Origin: Bifidobacterium breve
Lineage (GTDB): Bacteria > Actinomycetota > Acidimicrobiia > Acidimicrobiales > Ilumatobacteraceae
Assembly: GCA_945869715.1 (NCBI GenBank)
Contig: CAMBPP010000018.1
Span: 1-16,321 of the forward strand
Direction: 5' to 3'
DNA: 16,321 bases
Below the pieces are notes generated by a model, which was not told the origin of the DNA, searched no databases, and worked only from the letters and a program-made list of their open reading frames with translations. Position numbers and translations under genes: made by a program. Below are positions 13,045 to 16,321 of this stretch, piece by piece (the first letter of the stretch is position 1; every line of letters begins with the position of its first letter).

Positions 13045-15046
13045 CGACGGCCTTGCCCGTATTGACGCGAGCCGACACTGCATCGGTGGGCCGGCGGCGG
13101 CGTCCGGGGAACAAGGCAAGCAAAGTACCTACCGCCATCATTCCTCCGCCAATCCACATCCACATGACCAAAGGCTTGATAAACACCTTAATTCGTGCTT
13201 CACCTGACTCACTTTTCACTGGTGGCTCAAGTGTGAGATACAGGTCGTAACGCCATGAGGACTTCACCGAAGGCGTGCCAATGTTGTTACCCATCTGCAC
13301 AAACTTTGTAATTGCTGGCGCGTAACTTTTTCCGCCATCAACTTGAACTATCGCTTTTACTGCCGTCAGGCGATCTGTCTTCTCATTCTCAAAACCCTTC
13401 AGTTCAAAAACGTGTCCACCAAATTCTGCAGGCGTATTTAACTTCAATGAGAGCTCTTGTGATCGCGTATATGAATTCGATGCTGCAAGGGCTACCGCAA
13501 TGAGAATGACGCCAATATGCACGACCATGCCACCATTTGCGCGGCCAACTAAACCACGCCAACCTTGGCGCCGTGTTGCCAGAACAAGTTGCCGCAACGC
13601 CGCGCCGCTCGCAAACCCGCCCAAAGTAAATGTTAAAAGTGCGGCTAATCCGTCGGCTCCAACAAGCAGCGACACCACTAACGTGCCGATGCCACACCAG
13701 GCCGGCCAGAAAAGTCGCTGGCGCAATACTTCTTCAGACGCTTTGCGCCATGGCAAAACAGGCGCAATTGACATCATGGCAAGCAACGCAATACCGATGG
13801 GCGTTGAGAGTTGGTCGAAGAATGGTTCGCCAACAACAATTTGTCGATTCTGTAGTGCCTCGATGACGAGTGGGAAAACGGTTCCCAGCAACACCACAAA
13901 AGCAAACAGTGCAAACAGAACATTGTTGGCAAGAAATGCACCTTCACGCGAAATAGGTGAATCGATACTTCCTGGAGAGCGTAAAGAATCTCCACGCCAT
14001 GCAATGAGCCACAGCGAAACGGCAACTATGACTCCAAAAAAGATAATGAGGTACTTGCCAATATCACTTTCACTAAATGCGTGAACGCTGTTCAATACTC
14101 CAGAACGCGTGAGGAATGTTCCGAGAATGGTGAGACTAAACGTTGCAAGAAGTAACGACAGGTTCCACACACGCAACATGCCTCGGCGTTCTTGCACAAG
14201 CACCGAATGTATATATGCCGTTCCTGTAAGCCACGGCAAGAAACTTGCATTTTCTACGGGGTCCCACGCCCACACACCGCTCCAACCAAGCACTTCGTAG
14301 CTCCACCAGCCGCCCAAGATGATGCCGAAAGTAAGTAGGCCCCAAGCACACAAGGTCCACCGCCGCGTTTCAATGAGCCATCCTTCGCCCACGCGCCCAG
14401 TAACAAGAGCTGCAATAGCAAAGGCAAACGGAATGGTGAAGCCCACATAACCCAAATACAAAATAGGTGGATGAAAAAGAACCAAAATGTGATTTTGCAG
14501 AAGTGGGTTTGGTCCCGGCCCGTCTGTAACGCCAGCAGCGCCCACTCCAAACGGGTTTGCCGGAGCAAAGCTGAGCAAGAAGAAAAATGCCAGAACTATA
14601 AACATCACGGCCATGGCCCACGCAATGAGTGGATCACTGAGTTTTTTACGATACCGCCACACCACAACTGCACACGAGAGTGCAAGCGCAAGTACCCACA
14701 ACAATATGGAACCCTCTAACGCGCTCCACACTGCAGTGAAGTTGTACAACGCGGGAGTAGAACGCGAGCCGTGCTCTTGCACATACTTCAAAGAAAAATC
14801 ACGAGTGATCATTGCATATTCCATTGCCGTCATTGCAGCAACAGCTGCCAACAAAGCAAGGGCAGCAAACCGAGGAATAAGACGAGCCGTGCGAGCCTCT
14901 TCTTCACGTAATGACTCGCGGGCGGTGTAAATAGATGCAACGGCACCAAATGCCGACGCAATGATGCCTACAAGCAATGCGGCACGACCCAAAGGCCCTG
15001 CAAGGCCTTGGTTGACTGCTGTACCTACAGTTTCGGCAGAGAACAC
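13037..15046 (-). CDS. ccmF: Cytochrome c haem lyase subunit CcmF
   Basis: This 669-residue multi-pass membrane protein catalyses or organises haem transfer from CcmE to apocytochrome c. Core features: FHPPILYLGYVGF (191-203, His192), the WWD haem-handling region at 247-272 (GGWWSYEVLGWSG, VWAWDPVENASFLPW), the third conserved histidine segment TRSGVLNSVHAF (313-324, His322), and many membrane helices from residue 20 to about 530. A periplasmic domain and a last helix follow before a basic tail. The length is normal for the family. The start is GTG 15046 with a GAGG site 7 bases upstream; it overlaps the ccmE end by 22 bases. WWD and histidines together separate it from CcmC and from System II CcsA. 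Confidence 0.96.
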   Translation of the reverse strand: MFSAETVGTAVNQGLAGPLGRAALLVGIIASAFGAVASIYTARESLREEEARTARLIPRFAALALLAAVAAMTAMEYAMITRDFSLKYVQEHGSRSTPALYNFTAVWSALEGSILLWVLALALSCAVVVWRYRKKLSDPLIAWAMAVMFIVLAFFFLLSFAPANPFGVGAAGVTDGPGPNPLLQNHILVLFHPPILYLGYVGFTIPFAFAIAALVTGRVGEGWLIETRRWTLCAWGLLTFGIILGGWWSYEVLGWSGVWAWDPVENASFLPWLTGTAYIHSVLVQERRGMLRVWNLSLLLATFSLTILGTFLTRSGVLNSVHAFSESDIGKYLIIFFGVIVAVSLWLIAWRGDSLRSPGSIDSPISREGAFLANNVLFALFAFVVLLGTVFPLVIEALQNRQIVVGEPFFDQLSTPIGIALLAMMSIAPVLPWRKASEEVLRQRLFWPAWCGIGTLVVSLLVGADGLAALLTFTLGGFASGAALRQLVLATRRQGWRGLVGRANGGMVVHIGVILIAVALAASNSYTRSQELSLKLNTPAEFGGHVFELKGFENEKTDRLTAVKAIVQVDGGKSYAPAITKFVQMGNNIGTPSVKSSWRYDLYLTLEPPVKSESGEARIKVFIKPLVMWMWIGGGMMAVGTLLALFPGRRRRPTDAVSARVNTGKAVDA

Positions 15047-15528
15047 GCAGCAGCCTCGGCTTTATCTATGCGATCTTTATTTTCTGTGGAGTACGCATTG
15101 GAATGTTTCACTTCAATGCGGTCACTCAGAAAAACTCCATTCACCATTCGGCCGTGAGCAACGACAGGAATGCATTCTTGAAACACCCCACCTGGGTCAC
15201 CGTCATAACGCACATCGAGTGTTTTTTTATTAAACGACATAGAAAAAATAGTCATTCCCGCCGCTTTTTTTAAACTGCCTTCATCTACGGCACCTTGTAC
15301 TCGCAAGCGGCGCGTTCCTTCACATCCGCTGCGCACTCCTACCTCGTCTACGTTGCAGTAATAGTCAATAGCTGAAGAAAGAAACTTCGTTACTACTACT
15401 CCGCCAAATACAAGAATAGCTACGAGCAGTAAGGCAGGTTTCCAACGTCGTTTTTGCGAACGTACAGCTTGTGCTGTGGGCACTGCTTCTCGCGGAGCAA
15501 GGTTGAGCGAATCGTCATCTAGCGCCAT
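15025..15528 (-). CDS. ccmE: Haem chaperone CcmE
   Basis: This 167-residue periplasmic-side haem chaperone covalently binds haem from CcmC/D and passes it to CcmF. A cytoplasmic N-terminus and one membrane helix (about 31-50) lead to an OB-fold domain with RRLRVQGAVDEGSL (73-86), GVFQECIPVVAHGRM (114-128) and the haem-attachment motif KHSNAY (His142, Tyr146, HxxxY). It is therefore the histidine type, not the CxxxY variant. Odd points are Cys58 and Cys69 in an insertion just after the anchor (YYCNVDEVGVRSGCEG), plus Cys119 and Cys162, which the E. coli protein lacks. Start ATG 15528 lies inside the ccmD end (10-base overlap), and its own end overlaps ccmF by 22 bases. Confidence 0.93.
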   Translation of the reverse strand: MALDDDSLNLAPREAVPTAQAVRSQKRRWKPALLLVAILVFGGVVVTKFLSSAIDYYCNVDEVGVRSGCEGTRRLRVQGAVDEGSLKKAAGMTIFSMSFNKKTLDVRYDGDPGGVFQECIPVVAHGRMVNGVFLSDRIEVKHSNAYSTENKDRIDKAEAAACSLPKL

Positions 15529-15653
15529 GGCTTGTCACTCTCGGTCATTGCGCCATTGATCTTGCGTGCCTGGCGAAACATGCGCAAAACATATACACCT
15601 ACGACAACAAAGGTGACTACGTATCCGCCAACAATAAAACTGACATGGTCCAT
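15519..15653 (-). CDS. ccmD: Small membrane protein CcmD
   Basis: This 44-codon reading frame is easily missed. It begins MDHVSFIVGGYVVTFVVVGV and continues with YVLRMFRQARKINGAMTESD before ending in KPWR. One hydrophobic helix (about 5-24) is followed by a basic cytoplasmic segment (LRMFRQARK), the standard CcmD layout. In System I, CcmD stabilises the CcmABC-CcmE complex and helps release holo-CcmE. The start codon shares a base with the ccmC stop (TAATG), and the gene's stop lies 10 bases inside ccmE. The position between ccmC and ccmE is the family's usual one. Sequence conservation of CcmD is low, so the call rests on size, topology and order. Confidence 0.85.
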   Translation of the reverse strand: MDHVSFIVGGYVVTFVVVGVYVLRMFRQARKINGAMTESDKPWR

Positions 15654-16321
15654 TAGTTCACTTCGCTTCGTCGTTCTTGCAAAGCAGCTTCCAAACCACC
15701 GTCATCTATTGCGTCGGCAAGTGTAAGAACACGCTGGCGATGAAGAACCATCCAGGCAAACAGCAAGGTAAATACCGCCACTCCAAATAGCAAGGAAAAC
15801 AACATGAGGCCATCCATGGTGACATCGCCATTGGGTTGCAGAACCGAGGCCTCTTGGTGCAACGAACGCCACAACACCACACTGAAATGCACAAGCGGAA
15901 TTTCAAGCACTGCAAGTAGTGCAACTACACCACTGCGCTTTGCGCGCTGCTGATGGCTTCCACCAAGATCGCGCACTGCCAGGTACCCCACATAAGTAAC
16001 AAATAGGAACACAGTTGTTGTTAGCCGAGGGTCCCATTGCCAATACGTTCCCCATGTGAGGCGACCCCACAAACTGCCGGTCACCAAACTCAGACCCATA
16101 AATATGACGCCCACTTCGGCGGATGCACCAGCAATACGGTCGAAGGTGAGGGAATGTTGTTTGCCCCACATATACATTGCCGATGTAACAGCGGTAACGA
16201 TAAATGCAAGGTATGCCACCCACGCCGTGGGCACGTGTATGTACATGAGGCGCACAGTGCTTCCCTGAACCACGTCTTCATCGGTGAAGAACAGCCCGAG
16301 CAAAGTGAGGAACACCATGCC
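15653..16321 (-). CDS. ccmC: Haem-handling protein CcmC, 5' end probably outside the window
   Basis: This CcmC protein holds haem on the outer membrane face and loads it on CcmE with CcmD. Visible residues (numbered from ATG 16318, 221 residues) show MYIHVPTAW (25-33, His28, a haem-ligand position), the WWD region GSLWGRLTWG and TYWQWDPRLT (81-100), and PLVHFSVVLWRSLHQ (141-155, His144, second haem-ligand position). Several membrane helices are present, and the C-terminal tail is acidic and basic. Family members begin with a membrane helix that is only partly present here (MVFLTLLGLFFT), so the true start is most likely beyond base 16321. It is the first ccm gene in the window; ccmA and ccmB would be expected further upstream. 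Confidence 0.94.
   Translation of the reverse strand, partial: GMVFLTLLGLFFTDEDVVQGSTVRLMYIHVPTAWVAYLAFIVTAVTSAMYMWGKQHSLTFDRIAGASAEVGVIFMGLSLVTGSLWGRLTWGTYWQWDPRLTTTVFLFVTYVGYLAVRDLGGSHQQRAKRSGVVALLAVLEIPLVHFSVVLWRSLHQEASVLQPNGDVTMDGLMLFSLLFGVAVFTLLFAWMVLHRQRVLTLADAIDDGGLEAALQERRSEVN

Noticed and set aside
13500..14084. A 194-codon plus-strand open frame opposite ccmF
   Set aside because: It is antisense to the conserved CcmF core, with low-complexity Ser/Thr/Asn/Pro content and no domain.

Overview
The window looks like a chromosomal segment of an actinobacterium of moderate GC content, most likely from class Acidimicrobiia. The lineage is inferred from gene content: a WhiB regulator, a PdtaS-type sensor kinase, DUF3107, and the three-gene DUF3090 / SCO1664-family / MSMEG_4193-family set that is largely confined to Actinobacteria. 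These sit beside a System I (Ccm) cytochrome c maturation operon, which most well-studied Actinobacteria lack. There are no mobile elements, tRNAs, rRNAs or CRISPR arrays. Genes are packed almost end to end, and no stretch over 300 bases lacks a gene.

Layout. (1) 110-2995, plus strand: the uncharacterised actinobacterial trio (histidine-phosphatase-fold enzyme, DUF3090 protein with a zinc-type tail, PI-kinase-like protein) followed by a fourth gene of unknown function. The block ends in a strong hairpin inside the last codons. (2) 2997-4749, minus: etfB-etfA, the electron-transfer flavoprotein. (3) 4820-5737, plus: a diacylglycerol-kinase-family lipid kinase, convergent with a glycerophosphodiester phosphodiesterase (5741-6466, minus). 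(4) 6593-6892, plus: a WhiB protein whose stop codon overlaps that of a convergent PdtaS-type histidine kinase, the same neighbour pair as whiB1/pdtaS in Mycobacterium. The kinase is the last gene of a minus-strand run mrp - DUF3107 gene - pdtaS (9834-6889). (5) 9931-10665, plus: a SufR-like winged-helix regulator with candidate Fe-S cysteines, divergent from mrp, with a palindrome on its -10 element. (6) 16321-10676, minus: ccmC-ccmD-ccmE-ccmF-ccmG-ccmH-ccmI and then a cytosolic molybdopterin oxidoreductase. All ccm junctions overlap. ccmA/ccmB would be expected upstream, beyond the window edge.

How the genes work together. The ccm genes export and chaperone haem (CcmC, D, E), ligate it to apocytochrome c (CcmF, H, I) and keep the CXXCH thiols reduced (CcmG). 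Mrp, WhiB and the SufR-like regulator form a loose Fe-S/redox theme in the middle of the window. The first four genes are the least understood part. A kinase-like protein, a phosphatase/mutase-like protein and a small zinc-type protein, translationally coupled in part, suggest a phosphorylated-metabolite pathway whose substrate is unknown.
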